Shown: positions 1-8,585 of the stretch, piece after piece | Layout: the number at the start of each line of letters is the position of its first letter | Numbering within the stretch: the first letter of the stretch is position 1 | Notes under the pieces: generated by a model | Told to the model about the DNA's origin: nothing | Database searches by the model: none | Seen by the model: the letters and a program-made list of their open reading frames with translations, nothing else | Program-made: the position numbers and the translations under genes | Virus record (IMG/VR): IMGVR_UViG_3300043568_000079 | Location: 1 to 64,000 of that record | Reading direction: 5' to 3' (one strand) | DNA length: 64,000 nucleotides | DNA from: a virus

Positions 1-1
1 T

Positions 2-607
2 GATATTGAAATGGACACCGCTACTCTTGCTCAAATGCTGCCACAATTTGATAGTATGCTACAGGCAGGCAAACTTGATAAATTACAAAACCGAATGGCT
101 TCTCGTGGCGAACTTGAAATAGGCGAGTCTAATCAAGGTGTGGCGGAAGGCGTTGAGGACAGAACAAGTTATCAAGTTGCTAAAATTCTATCAAATCGTG
201 GAATCAAATACGATCCTGCACAAGAAAATGAATTAATCAATGCAATAGGCATGGTACTGGTAAAAGAATTAAACATGAGTCCAAAGCAGGCAAGGAATTT
301 GATCAGTTATGATGAAGACTTTGTTTCCGACACAATGGGCGAGTTGAGAGGTATGGAACAGTCAGTATCCGAAGTTGATGTATATATGGAAAGTCTTGCC
401 CACTCATTGCAACAGGTCCTGAGTGAAAAAGCAGTGAGCAAGAAGCAACAAAAGTTTATGGGCATGGTTCATGCTGCACAGAAAGGTGAAAAGCCTGCCA
501 GCAAAGAAGTTGCCAAGACAGCCAAGGACATGGGCAAGAAAGATGCCAGGGACTTTGCATCAACTAAGCACAAAGGTCTTCCTGAAAAGAAGAAATCAAA
601 AAAGTAA
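2..607 (+). CDS. DUF3008-like conserved phage protein, 5'-partial
   Basis: The frame is open to the left edge of the window (three codons before the first ATG at 11), so the true start may lie outside. From the ATG the product is 198 aa. The last approx. 55 residues are Lys/Ala-rich and match, from memory, the short basic DUF3008-type module common in T4-like phages (KKQQKFMGMVHAAQKGEKP followed by a run of SKE/AKTAKDM-type residues). The N-terminal two thirds is acidic and predicted helical, with no recognised domain. No enzymatic motif is visible; a virion or DNA-associated role is possible but not shown. It is followed closely by two other small genes on the same strand. Confidence 0.7.
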   Translation, partial: DIEMDTATLAQMLPQFDSMLQAGKLDKLQNRMASRGELEIGESNQGVAEGVEDRTSYQVAKILSNRGIKYDPAQENELINAIGMVLVKELNMSPKQARNLISYDEDFVSDTMGELRGMEQSVSEVDVYMESLAHSLQQVLSEKAVSKKQQKFMGMVHAAQKGEKPASKEVAKTAKDMGKKDARDFASTKHKGLPEKKKSKK

Positions 608-621
608 TTGAGCAGGAACCG

Positions 622-831
622 GTGGCACCGACAGAGGAGCCTGCTCAACAAACTAAGCCAGTCGGACCACAGCCTAAACTAAGGCCCGATATGCCTATTG
701 ACTATTGGAAACAACGTTTTCAAACTGCTGACCCAAATCAATATCGTCAATTTAAAAACAAAGATCCAGAAAAGAAAGATCGTATGGCTATAGCAGCCTA
801 CTACGATGCAAAGCAGCCCACAAAAAAATAA
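622..831 (+). CDS. Small hypothetical protein, GTG start
   Basis: A 69-aa product rich in Pro, Gln and Lys, with no recognised domain. A TGA at 583-585 closes the frame upstream, and the only conventional starts are the GTG at 622 or, less likely, an ATT at 607 directly after the preceding stop. No strong Shine-Dalgarno sequence precedes the GTG, so translational coupling to the upstream gene is plausible. The middle of the protein (PIDYWKQRF, then QYRQFKNKDPEKKDR) looks like a charged helical segment. The next gene begins 3 nt after this stop. Function unknown; a real gene is likely but not certain. Confidence 0.5.
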   Translation: MAPTEEPAQQTKPVGPQPKLRPDMPIDYWKQRFQTADPNQYRQFKNKDPEKKDRMAIAAYYDAKQPTKK

Positions 832-834
832 AAC

Positions 835-1464
835 ATGTTTAAAAGATTTGATGTACCGGTAGTATCAAATCCTGTCTGTAGTGAGCCCATCTACAATGTT
901 GTTGCAGAAGATTTTAAATTCTATGACAAAGACGGATTTGAATTAAATCAAGCAGAACAGAAATATTACGGGATGATGCACCATCCTATAGACCATCCTA
1001 TACTTAATCATCGCTGCTGGCAAGAACCTTGGTTTGCTCTAGAATATAACGATATAGGTCTAATACTAGATCACTCATTGATCCTGCATCGTTGCAGATA
1101 CGAGGACTACGCAGAACATCAACTAAGAAAAATAAAAAAGGATATTCCCGAGGCAGAGTGGTTATTGAAAACTCCACAGAAATGGGGATTTGATTTTGCA
1201 TTAGATGCTGTAGATCAAAATGGTAATATATACGAAGTCCTGCACGTAGAGTATGACAACTACGATTACGATAGTTTTGTAAAAGCCATGCAGTTATTTG
1301 ATTTCAAAGTTAGACATACTGATTGGCGACATGCTGCCAAACAGGTATTGGTTAAACAGGACGAGTGGTGTCATCTTAAAGGATTTGCTCAAAATGATTG
1401 GAAAGCAAGTTTCCTTTTAGGCTGGAACCGAGCAGAATATACAGAAAAAAGTTTGACCTTGTAA
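835..1464 (+). CDS. Hypothetical protein, 209 aa
   Basis: A complete 209-aa frame beginning 3 nt after the previous stop. It is rich in aromatic and acidic residues (for example the HVEYDNYDYDSF segment near residue 140) and soluble-looking, with no membrane segment. I do not recognise a family or a catalytic motif. Its last codons overlap the -35 box of the promoter for the next gene. It sits between small conserved phage genes and the replication cluster. Confidence 0.65.
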   Translation: MFKRFDVPVVSNPVCSEPIYNVVAEDFKFYDKDGFELNQAEQKYYGMMHHPIDHPILNHRCWQEPWFALEYNDIGLILDHSLILHRCRYEDYAEHQLRKIKKDIPEAEWLLKTPQKWGFDFALDAVDQNGNIYEVLHVEYDNYDYDSFVKAMQLFDFKVRHTDWRHAAKQVLVKQDEWCHLKGFAQNDWKASFLLGWNRAEYTEKSLTL

Positions 1465-1481
1465 CTGTAACCCTATATACT
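1453..1481 (+). promoter_or_regulatory. Sigma70-type promoter upstream of the dsbA-like gene
   Basis: TTGACC at 1453-1458 and TATACT at 1476-1481 are separated by exactly 17 bp. The expected start is about 1488, just ahead of an AGGAG ribosome site (1493-1497) and the ATG at 1502. The -35 box lies inside the end of the preceding gene. Confidence 0.75.
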
Positions 1482-1501
1482 ATATACTTATAGGAGACAT
1501 T

Positions 1502-1771
1502 ATGGGCAAAGCATTTGGCGCACCAGAACAGGCAAAAATTAAACAGATCGTATCCGAAGGTATGACTGTTATGCAGGAAATTCAAGACCTTACCGAAGGA
1601 TTGAATGAAACTATCAAAGCCGTAGCAGAAGAACTAGAGGTAAAACCTAGTGTCATTCGCAAGGCAATCAAAATCGCACAGAAAGATCAATGGGATCAAG
1701 TGTTCCGTGAGTTCGACGATCTCGAAACTATTGTCGATATTGCAGGCCACGCTAATCGTCGTGAAGACTGA
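1502..1771 (+). CDS. DsbA-like dsDNA-binding / late transcription accessory protein (probable)
   Basis: An 89-aa acidic/basic helical protein, the same length as T4 DsbA. The pattern of an N-terminal helix, then LTEGLNETIKAVAEELEV, then a helix-turn-helix-like KPSVIRKAIKIAQKDQWDQV, resembles the small DsbA-type proteins that T4-like phages carry. T4 DsbA binds double-stranded DNA near late promoters; that role here is inference. It has a strong ribosome site (AGGAG, 5 nt before ATG) and its own sigma70-like promoter, and its stop overlaps the next start by one base (TGATG). It could instead be an unrelated small DNA-binding protein. Confidence 0.5.
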   Translation: MGKAFGAPEQAKIKQIVSEGMTVMQEIQDLTEGLNETIKAVAEELEVKPSVIRKAIKIAQKDQWDQVFREFDDLETIVDIAGHANRRED

Positions 1772-2058
1772 TGAACTTTATACGCAATGTATATAACTGG
1801 GCCAGAAACGATTATCGAGAATGGCCTACTAGATTTTCATTAGAAATCTCAGCATGGTTGATGAGTTTAGGCTGCTCTCTAACACTAGCAGCAGGTGCAA
1901 CTGATCCGCTGTTTTTCTATTTGTATCCAATATTCATTTTGCAGTGTGCAATATTTGCATGGGCTTCATGGACTCGTAAAAGTACAGGTATGGTAGCCAA
2001 CTACCTACTGTTAGTCACTATCGATATCATTGGCTACATTAGATTGTTAAATATGTAA
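1771..2058 (+). CDS. Small multi-pass membrane protein
   Basis: A 95-aa protein with about three hydrophobic helices: roughly residues 25-44 (FSLEISAWLMSLGCSLTLAA), 46-66 (the PLFFYLYPIFILQCAIFAW region) and 74-93 (VANYLLLVTIDIIGYIRLL). The N-terminus is charged and aromatic (RNVYNWARNDYREWP), suggesting an amphipathic lead-in at the membrane surface. The start overlaps the preceding stop, so it is translationally coupled. I recognise the architecture (small inner-membrane phage protein) but not a function. It lies directly before the DNA polymerase leader. Confidence 0.65.
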   Translation: MNFIRNVYNWARNDYREWPTRFSLEISAWLMSLGCSLTLAAGATDPLFFYLYPIFILQCAIFAWASWTRKSTGMVANYLLLVTIDIIGYIRLLNM

Positions 2059-2069
2059 GAGAAAGGTTC

Positions 2070-2115
2070 GATCAGCCATAACTGATCACAAAGAAGGTTG
2101 CCGGCCATAAGCGGT
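2070..2115 (+). promoter_or_regulatory. Tandem hairpins in the polymerase gene leader, candidate gp43 translational operator
   Basis: Hairpin 1 has stem GATCAG (2070-2075) / CTGATC (2082-2087) with loop CCATAA. Hairpin 2 has stem CCG (2101-2103) / CGG (2112-2114), extendable by a G-U pair, and again presents GCCATAAG in the loop. The 7-mer GCCATAA occurs at 2075-2081 and 2104-2110. Hairpin 2 ends at the ribosome site AAGGAG (2116-2121) of gene 43. In T4 and RB69, gp43 represses its own translation by binding a leader hairpin that overlaps the ribosome site; equivalence here is inference. Confidence 0.45.
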
Positions 2116-2127
2116 AAGGAGAACTAT

Positions 2128-4800
2128 ATGAGCTACGTCGATGCCATGTGGGATCGAGACAAGGACATTGTGCATGTCGTTGAGCGTGATCCGAAGAAAG
2201 GCAGAATCTTTCAGGAGTTTCCTGCAAGATACACATTTTATTACCCCGACCAAAGGGGCAAATACAAGTCAATATACGGTGAAAACCTAAGCAAAGTTGT
2301 TACTAGATCCTATAAGGATTTTCAGAAAGAACAACGGATTCACAGCAGTCACAAGCTATACGAATCTGATATCAATACAGTATTCAAAACTCTAGAAGAA
2401 AACTATCTCAATCACGAACCGCCTAAACTAAATGTGGCGTTCTTCGACATTGAGGTGGACTTCGATCCTGAAAGAGGCTACAGCACCCCCGAGGATGCTT
2501 TCATGCCTATTACATCGATCGCTGTTCACCTACAATGGTTAGATACACTGGTCTGCTTTGCTGTTCCCCCAAAGACACTGACAATGGAGCAGGCAACGGA
2601 ACTGGTTAAGGACTTTCCTAATACACATCTGTTTGAAACTGAAGCAGAGATGTTAGATGCGTTCTTAGATCTGATTCAAGATGCTGACATTCTCAGTGGC
2701 TGGAACAGTGAAGGTTATGATATTCCATACACCGTTAACAGAGTTATTAAAGCACTGAGCAAAGAAGACACTCGTAGATTCTGTCTGTGGGGTCAATTTC
2801 CCAAGAAGAGAGAGTACGAAAAATATGGAAAAGCGGCTGTTACTTATGATCTGGTTGGTCGTGTTCATCTGGACAGTCTCGAGCTGTACCGCAAATACAC
2901 ATATGAAGAGCGACACACTTACCGACTGGATGCCATTGGAGAAATGGAAGTAGGCGAGAGCAAGACTCACTATGAAGGTACACTTGATCAGTTATACAAC
3001 AATGACTTTCGTAAGTTCATTGAATACAACAGACAGGATACTGCACTGTTAGACAAGTTGGATAAGAAACTAAAGTTTATCGATCTTGCTAACACACTGG
3101 CACACGAATGTACGGTGCTATTGCAGACCACAATGGGCGCGGTTGCTGTAACTGAACAGGCTATTGTAAACGAAGCTCACCACCGTGGACTTATTGTGCC
3201 TAATCGTGCCAAGCGCGATGAGGATGCAAACAATCAGGCAGCAGGTGCTTATGTTGCATATCCTAAAAAAGGTATCCACGACTGGATTGGATCTATTGAC
3301 ATTAACTCATTGTATCCGTCAGCTATTCGTGCGCTCAACATGGGTCCAGAAACTATCATCGGTCAGTTACGTCAGGACAGGACAGATCAACATATCGATG
3401 AACAAATGATGGTTCATAAAAAATCATTTGCGGCGGCTTGGGAAGGTATGTTTGGTAGCCTAGAGTACGAAGCAGTTATGCGACAGGACCGTGCATTTGA
3501 AATCACAGTTGATTGGGAAAACGATCAAAGTGATATCATGAGTGCAGCCGAAGCATATAAATTAATCTTTGACAGTAATCAACCTTGGATGTTAAGCGCC
3601 AACGGCACTATCTTTACCTATGAACATGAAGGCATTATTCCCGGACTGTTAAAGCGTTGGTATGCTGAACGTAAAGACATGCAGAAGAAGCTCAAGGCAG
3701 CTATTGAAGCAGGTAACAAGATTGAAGAAGAATACTGGGACAAGCGACAGTTGGTCAAGAAGATTAACTTGAACAGTTTGTATGGTGCTATTCTTAATGC
3801 AGGTTGCAGATTCTTCGACAAGCGTATTGGTCAGTCAACTACTCTAGTAGGTCGCCAGATTGCCAAGCACATGGCTGGTAAAGTCAATGAAATGATTACC
3901 GGTGAGTTTGATCACGTAGGTAAGAGTATTATCTACGGTGATACTGACTCGTGCTACTTCTCAGCTTACAATACGCTAAAGACTGACATTAACAAGAAGC
4001 TGATCCCTTGGGATAGAGATGTTGTTATTCAGTTGTATGATCAAATTGCCGAAGGCGTAAATGCAACATTCCCACAGTTCATGTTGGATGCATTTCACTG
4101 CCCAAAGAGTCGAGGCGAAGTTATCAAAGGTGGTCGAGAAATTGTTGCGGTTAAAGGCCTGTTCATTACCAAGAAGCGTTATGCAGTATTGTATTACGAT
4201 AAAGACGGTAAGAGACAGGACACAGACGGCAAGCCAGGTAAGATCAAAGCTATGGGCCTGGATCTCAAGCGTAGTGATACTCCGGAATTTATGCAGAAGT
4301 TTCTAGAAGAAGTTCTGACCAAAGTACTAAATGGTGCAGAGGAACAAGAGATTTTGGAAATGATCAGTGCATTCCGAACTGAGTTTAAGGCCCGTCCAGG
4401 TTGGGAGAAGGGTAGTCCCAAACGAGCTAACAACATCACAGAGTATCAAGCCAAGGAAGCTAAACAAGGCAAGGCTAATATGCCAGGGCATGTCCGTGCT
4501 GCTATTAACTGGAATACGCTAAAACGCATGAACGGTGACAAATACTCAATGGGCATTGTTGACGGCATGAAGGTCATTGTTTGTAAAGTTAAAGACAATC
4601 CATTGGGATACACATCCATTGCTTATCCGGTCGATGAGATGCGATTACCTAAATGGTTCCAAGACCTGCCATTCGATCACAGCGAAATGGAAACTGCTAT
4701 CATTAACAACAAACTGGACAACCTCATCGGTGTGCTGGATTGGGATTTAGAATCAACTACCCAAGACAATACCTTTGGCAAATTATTTTCCTTTGATTGA
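2128..4800 (+). CDS. 43: DNA polymerase, family B (T4 gp43-like)
   Basis: An 890-aa replicative polymerase (T4 gp43 is 898 aa). The 3'-5' exonuclease motifs are intact: ExoI FFDIEVDF near residue 107, ExoII GWNSEGYDIPY, ExoIII YNRQDTALLDKL. The polymerase motifs are intact: A DINSLYPSAIRALN, B KKINLNSLYGAILNAG, C YGDTDS near residue 605. The C-terminus (DNTFGKLFSFD) resembles a clamp-binding tail. I chose the ATG at 2128 because AAGGAG lies 6 nt upstream; the frame extends to a TTG at 2098, but that places the ribosome site inside the gene. The sliding clamp gene follows with its own promoter. Confidence 0.97.
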   Translation: MSYVDAMWDRDKDIVHVVERDPKKGRIFQEFPARYTFYYPDQRGKYKSIYGENLSKVVTRSYKDFQKEQRIHSSHKLYESDINTVFKTLEENYLNHEPPKLNVAFFDIEVDFDPERGYSTPEDAFMPITSIAVHLQWLDTLVCFAVPPKTLTMEQATELVKDFPNTHLFETEAEMLDAFLDLIQDADILSGWNSEGYDIPYTVNRVIKALSKEDTRRFCLWGQFPKKREYEKYGKAAVTYDLVGRVHLDSLELYRKYTYEERHTYRLDAIGEMEVGESKTHYEGTLDQLYNNDFRKFIEYNRQDTALLDKLDKKLKFIDLANTLAHECTVLLQTTMGAVAVTEQAIVNEAHHRGLIVPNRAKRDEDANNQAAGAYVAYPKKGIHDWIGSIDINSLYPSAIRALNMGPETIIGQLRQDRTDQHIDEQMMVHKKSFAAAWEGMFGSLEYEAVMRQDRAFEITVDWENDQSDIMSAAEAYKLIFDSNQPWMLSANGTIFTYEHEGIIPGLLKRWYAERKDMQKKLKAAIEAGNKIEEEYWDKRQLVKKINLNSLYGAILNAGCRFFDKRIGQSTTLVGRQIAKHMAGKVNEMITGEFDHVGKSIIYGDTDSCYFSAYNTLKTDINKKLIPWDRDVVIQLYDQIAEGVNATFPQFMLDAFHCPKSRGEVIKGGREIVAVKGLFITKKRYAVLYYDKDGKRQDTDGKPGKIKAMGLDLKRSDTPEFMQKFLEEVLTKVLNGAEEQEILEMISAFRTEFKARPGWEKGSPKRANNITEYQAKEAKQGKANMPGHVRAAINWNTLKRMNGDKYSMGIVDGMKVIVCKVKDNPLGYTSIAYPVDEMRLPKWFQDLPFDHSEMETAIINNKLDNLIGVLDWDLESTTQDNTFGKLFSFD

Positions 4801-4809
4801 AAATAATCA

Positions 4810-4838
4810 TTGACTTTACTCGCAAATCTAAATAAACT
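4810..4838 (+). promoter_or_regulatory. Sigma70-type promoter upstream of gp45, with an embedded CTAAATA
   Basis: TTGACT at 4810-4815 and TAAACT at 4833-4838 are 17 bp apart. CTAAATA (4828-4834), a late-promoter-like box, overlaps the -10 region, so this leader could be read in more than one phase. The ribosome site AAAAGGAA precedes the ATG at 4856. Confidence 0.55.
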
Positions 4839-4855
4839 AAACAAAAGGAATTAAT

Positions 4856-5590
4856 ATGAAAGACATTCTACAAGACATCGTAAGCCACACACATAGCCTG
4901 GGCTTCTTAAACATCGTTAAAATTACAGGCGACGATAAAAAGACCACTATCGACAGTATGGCCGATGACCGTACAGTTATTATGTATGGTGAAACTGCTA
5001 GCCCGCAAGCAGACATGACTGGCGTTTTTGGTATGCCGCAAATGAACAAATTAAAGTATTTGCTAGATTGCCCAGAATACAAAGAAGATGCAAAGATTGA
5101 AGTTGTTAAACAAGATCGCAACGGTGAAGAAATTCCAACAGGCCTACACTTTGAAAACAAAGGGGGCGACTTTAAGAATGACTACCGCTTTATGAACACT
5201 GAAATCATTAACGAAAAGTTAAAGACTGTTAAGTTCCGTGGTGTTAAGTGGGATGTTGAAGTTGCTCCAAGTTTAGCTAGTGTGCAAAGATTTGCGTTTC
5301 AAGCAGCCGCTAACAATGAGCACACAACTTTCTTGGCTAAGACAGATGGTGACAAGTTGAAGTTTACTTTTGGTGATCAAGCAAGCCACGGTGGTGAATT
5401 TATTTTTGCTACAGGTGTCACCGGCAACCTAAATAAAGGATGGACTTGGCCTGTTGCTCCCGTACTTGCAATTCTTAAAGCATCAGATGTTAATAATACT
5501 ATGATGAGTTTAAGCAACGAAGGTGCTCTACAGATTACACTTGACAGCGGTTTAGCTACTTACAAGTATATCATTCCTGCACAGACATGA
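4856..5590 (+). CDS. 45: Sliding clamp, DNA polymerase accessory protein (gp45-like)
   Basis: A 244-aa product of clamp length (T4 gp45 is 228 aa), directly after gp43. The sequence is diverged, but two features fit a PCNA-like two-domain clamp: a central segment (TGVFGMPQMNKLKYLLD) in the place where T4 clamps have the IYDLNGFLGILSL strand-helix, and a C-terminal strand (ATYKYIIPAQ) that recalls the PCNA C-terminus. In T4 the clamp tethers gp43 and also couples replication to gp55-dependent late transcription; gp55 is encoded at 53.3 kb. Assignment rests partly on context. A structure prediction giving a trimeric clamp would confirm it. Confidence 0.7.
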   Translation: MKDILQDIVSHTHSLGFLNIVKITGDDKKTTIDSMADDRTVIMYGETASPQADMTGVFGMPQMNKLKYLLDCPEYKEDAKIEVVKQDRNGEEIPTGLHFENKGGDFKNDYRFMNTEIINEKLKTVKFRGVKWDVEVAPSLASVQRFAFQAAANNEHTTFLAKTDGDKLKFTFGDQASHGGEFIFATGVTGNLNKGWTWPVAPVLAILKASDVNNTMMSLSNEGALQITLDSGLATYKYIIPAQT

Positions 5591-5958
5591 TAAAAGGAAT
5601 AGCTCATTCAGGTCGATATCTCCAGGTACAAGGAGGTAGTCCAATGAATCCGTACATTTCTTCCGGTGGGCAATCTGCGGGAATGTTGCGCTATAATACA
5701 AATATCAATACCATAGAAGTATACGACGGGCAAGTTTGGAAAGAAGTATCTTCAAACTTTGCCAATGTAGCATTAACTAGTGAGGCAGAAGCATTACTTG
5801 ACTGGGCACGAAAAAAGCGTGACGAAGAATTGCAGCTCGAAGTATTGGCTAAAGAACACCCTGCTATTAACATTGCCTTGGGTAATTTAAAGAAAGCCAA
5901 GATACAACTAGATGCTACAATAATATTAAGTAAAGAACATGACGAAACAACAAGTTAA
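5587..5958 (+). CDS. Hypothetical protein with a virion-protein-like N-terminal motif
   Basis: A 123-aa product whose ATG overlaps the gp45 stop by 4 nt (ATGA). Residues 30-55 (GMLRYNTNINTIEVYDGQVW) resemble the short 'LRYNTxxxxIEVYDGxxW' repeat found in phage tail-fibre and head-decoration proteins. The second half is a charged helix (EALLDWARKKRDEELQLEVLA) that could be a coiled coil. The motif suggests a structural or chaperone role, though the gene sits in the replication cluster. The next gene starts inside its last 20 nt in another frame. Confidence 0.65.
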   Translation: MIKGIAHSGRYLQVQGGSPMNPYISSGGQSAGMLRYNTNINTIEVYDGQVWKEVSSNFANVALTSEAEALLDWARKKRDEELQLEVLAKEHPAINIALGNLKKAKIQLDATIILSKEHDETTS

Positions 5959-7597
5959 CCTAACACCATTACAGAAAGACTATGCAGTCTATTTGCCTGC
6001 AATTAGTAGTTTCTACAGTACCTATGTTGCTAAACAACGACTAGGTGAATTCGTACCAACAGATCGTATTCCTGCAGGTTTTGATCGTGGTATCGAAGGT
6101 ATGAACTTTTTAAATCCTGAACAAGGATACTTTACTTACAAATACGGTCTGTACTCTGCGGGTCATGCACAATTAGATCTTACTAAGAGTTTAGAACAAG
6201 AGTCCATGATTCAACAGCGTGATCGTAATAACACTATGATCTTAGGCGACTCAGGTGGATACCAGATTGGTAAGGGTGTTCTTAAGTTTGACTGGTTAGA
6301 CTTTGAAGGCAAGGAAGCTACTAAGACTCGTCAGAAGATTCTCGAGTGGCTCGAAGTCACAGCCGATTGGTCAATGATGCTAGACGTTCCAACATGGGCA
6401 TGTGATCACATTCACAGTCCTAAAACTGGACTAAAGACATTTGATGACTGCTTAGATAAGACTCGATACAATAACGATTACTTTTTGATGAACAGAATGG
6501 GTCAAACTAAATGGCTCAACGTTCTGCAAGGTAGTGATTGGGACACTGCTGAAAAGTGGTATGCAGGTGTAAAAGAATTTAGCGACCCGGCAGGTAAGTA
6601 TGCAGGGCGTGAAGCAGAAGGTTGGGCCTTTGGTGGTGCTAACATGTGCAAGATGGATATTACTCTCAAGCGTTTAATGACACTTAGAGAAGATGGTTTG
6701 CTGAAGGGCAAAAACTGGATCCACTTCTTGGGTACAGCGCAACTTGACTGGAGTTGCTACTTAACTTTAATTCAAAGACAAATCAGGAAACACATCAATG
6801 AAGAAATTACCATATCTTTTGACTGCGCCTCACCGTTCATTGCAACAGCGCACGGACTTGTCTACACAAACGCAGTCCACACGCCAAAAAGGTGGAGTGT
6901 TATTATGGACAAGGCACCAGATAACAAAGCACTATCAGGATCAGATATCCCGTTCCCTTTCGAATCGTCAATCGGTCGCAGACTAACAATGGCTGACATT
7001 GCCTACTACGATTTAGGCGTTCGTAAAACAGACGAAGAATTAGGTTTTGGTCCACGTGGTGGAAAAATTGAATTTAACCATTTAGAACCAGAACACTACC
7101 ATGTTGTACCTAGACTTAACAAATTAGGTAAGATTCCAAATAGAACAAGTTGGGATAGCTTTGCCTATGCATTGATGATGGGACATAATGTCGAATGTCA
7201 TATTGTTGCTGTTCAACGTGCTCAACAATTAATGGACATTGAGATTGCTAAATCTAAAGACAAGCTGACTTGGAAGCAATGGAAGAAAGTCAAGGGACAG
7301 GATATGAGCGATGAGTTTAGTGATTGGGTTCCCCGTAATATCTTATACTTCAACAGCTTTGTTGAAGACTTATTTAATACTGCTACTAAAGCAGATGCAT
7401 TTGCAATGATCGAACAAGCTGGTCCATTCCTGCGTAGTTTAGAAGGTGCTCGACTACAAGGCGGTCCTGCTCAAAACAAGTTTAATAACTTGTTCGAAAT
7501 TGAAGAAGTTACTAAGGTTGAAGAAATTGATCTTGCTAACCCAGATGACGACGAACTACGAAAACTTGAAGAAGGCACATTAGGAGATATAGAATGA
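5939..7597 (+). CDS. dpdA: TGT/DpdA-family transglycosylase, candidate 7-deazaguanine DNA-modifying enzyme
   Basis: A 552-aa protein with the two signatures of tRNA-guanine transglycosylases: DSGGYQ at residues 104-109 (TGT has DSGGFQ) and FDCASPF with the probable nucleophile Asp295, followed by ATAHGLVYTN (TGT: FDC-x-x-PTRNARNG-x-LFT). A third acidic site, MMLDVP (Asp149), sits where TGT has a base-recognising Asp. The TGT zinc cluster (CxCxxC...H) is not visible and the C-terminal 150 residues are phage-specific. DpdA proteins exchange guanine in DNA for a preQ0-type base. QueE and a QueD-like gene nearby support DNA as the target. A tRNA target cannot be excluded from sequence alone. Confidence 0.75.
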   Translation: MTKQQVNLTPLQKDYAVYLPAISSFYSTYVAKQRLGEFVPTDRIPAGFDRGIEGMNFLNPEQGYFTYKYGLYSAGHAQLDLTKSLEQESMIQQRDRNNTMILGDSGGYQIGKGVLKFDWLDFEGKEATKTRQKILEWLEVTADWSMMLDVPTWACDHIHSPKTGLKTFDDCLDKTRYNNDYFLMNRMGQTKWLNVLQGSDWDTAEKWYAGVKEFSDPAGKYAGREAEGWAFGGANMCKMDITLKRLMTLREDGLLKGKNWIHFLGTAQLDWSCYLTLIQRQIRKHINEEITISFDCASPFIATAHGLVYTNAVHTPKRWSVIMDKAPDNKALSGSDIPFPFESSIGRRLTMADIAYYDLGVRKTDEELGFGPRGGKIEFNHLEPEHYHVVPRLNKLGKIPNRTSWDSFAYALMMGHNVECHIVAVQRAQQLMDIEIAKSKDKLTWKQWKKVKGQDMSDEFSDWVPRNILYFNSFVEDLFNTATKADAFAMIEQAGPFLRSLEGARLQGGPAQNKFNNLFEIEEVTKVEEIDLANPDDDELRKLEEGTLGDIE

Positions 7598-7797
7598 GAC
7601 AAGAAATTATTAGCGTATTAAAACACCATTTTAAAGCACACATTTTCAAGCACAAAATGAATGTAGACATTATGTTGAGCAATCCCATGGCACTACATGA
7701 CCATACTGACTTAATGGATGCTATTGAAAAAGAAGTAGCATTGATTGCTGAATATCAAGACAAGTTGGACATAATGGAAAGTTATTTTAAGGAATAA
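7594..7797 (+). CDS. Small conserved phage protein, 67 aa
   Basis: The start overlaps the dpdA stop (ATGA). The product is helical, with His/Met-rich residues in the first half (KHHFKAHIFKHKMNVDIML) and an acidic second half (DAIEKEVALIAEYQDKLDIME). Proteins with this layout (KAHxxxHIxKHKxNVE...EKELxxIAxYxDKL) are common in T4-like marine phages as I recall, without known function. It is probably cotranscribed with its neighbours; the next gene begins 1 nt after the stop. Confidence 0.65.
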   Translation: MRQEIISVLKHHFKAHIFKHKMNVDIMLSNPMALHDHTDLMDAIEKEVALIAEYQDKLDIMESYFKE

Positions 7798-7798
7798 T

Positions 7799-8083
7799 AT
7801 GGCAACAGGTAAAAAGAAAACAGACATTATTATGTCTGCCGAAATATCAGAGTCTATGGAAATGCCCGGTACTATTGGCAGTGCTAGATTAACATTTCCA
7901 AATGATCCCACTGTGGTAAAAGGCAGTCATTTAACTGTTACTACATTTCCAGACGGTAAAACTGTTTTAGAATGGGACGATGAGGCATTACTCAGAGATG
8001 TCCAAAAAGCCTTGACAGAGTACGAGAATTCTGTTAAAGTTAATACTACTAAAACTAAACGTAAGAAGAAAAATGAAGCGTGA
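7799..8083 (+). CDS. Hypothetical protein, 94 aa
   Basis: A 94-aa product with Lys-rich ends (MATGKKKTD and TKRKKKNEA) and a beta-rich centre (GSARLTFPNDPTVVKGSHLTVTTFPDG, then a VLEWDDEALLRDVQKAL helix). Basic termini around a compact core would fit a nucleic-acid- or virion-associated protein, but nothing specific is recognisable. It overlaps the next start by 11 nt. Confidence 0.6.
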   Translation: MATGKKKTDIIMSAEISESMEMPGTIGSARLTFPNDPTVVKGSHLTVTTFPDGKTVLEWDDEALLRDVQKALTEYENSVKVNTTKTKRKKKNEA

Positions 8084-8585
8084 TTACGATACAGGTATTA
8101 GTGAAGATGTAATTTTCTTTACTGGTACTGAAGTTGAGCACACTCCTGCATACGGCATGAAAACATTGTTTGTTACAGGAGTTCAATCTAGCGAGCATAT
8201 TGCACTAAACTTGCAAGGTTGCGAGCATATTTTCTTTGGCGCAAATCATAGTTATAATCCACAAACTTACGAAGAACACAAAGTCTGGGAAGAAATGATT
8301 ATGTTCTTCCTTGATAAAGAATACCTGTGTTCATTGGATATTCCAATTCACCAAGTAGAAGAATTCCACGAAGGCGGGCTTTGCGAGCGTGATAATTTTA
8401 TTCCACAAATTCGTGTACCTATTCCTTACATTCGTCTTTGGAACTATAACACTATGTTAAAGATTGACGACAAAGATTTTAAGGCAACTAATCCCGGTGT
8501 ATGGTCCCACAGTCTACACACACTAATGGATCGTAGTAAGTTTACAGACTGGGCACAATATAAAAACGACAAGGTAATAAAATGA
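8073..8585 (+). CDS. Conserved phage protein of unknown function in the deazaguanine block
   Basis: A 170-aa product with distinctive blocks: FFTGTEVEHTPAYGMKTLFV near the N-terminus, CEHIFFGANHSY at about residue 50, and a C-terminal KIDDKDFKATNPGVWSH followed by LHTLMDRSKFTDW. I recall this arrangement from T4-like marine phages, where it has no assigned function. The conserved Glu, His, Cys and Asp residues suggest an enzyme or a metal-binding protein, but no known active site can be named. It lies between dpdA and the QueD-like gene, so a link to base modification is possible. It overlaps both flanking genes. Confidence 0.65.
   Translation: MKRDYDTGISEDVIFFTGTEVEHTPAYGMKTLFVTGVQSSEHIALNLQGCEHIFFGANHSYNPQTYEEHKVWEEMIMFFLDKEYLCSLDIPIHQVEEFHEGGLCERDNFIPQIRVPIPYIRLWNYNTMLKIDDKDFKATNPGVWSHSLHTLMDRSKFTDWAQYKNDKVIK

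Noticed and set aside
2098-2127. TTG start for DNA polymerase
   Set aside because: It would put the strong ribosome site AAGGAG inside the gene; the ATG at 2128 has the correct spacing.
4795-4812. Terminator after the polymerase gene (GATT...AATC)
   Set aside because: Only a 4-bp AT stem without a T run; too weak to call.
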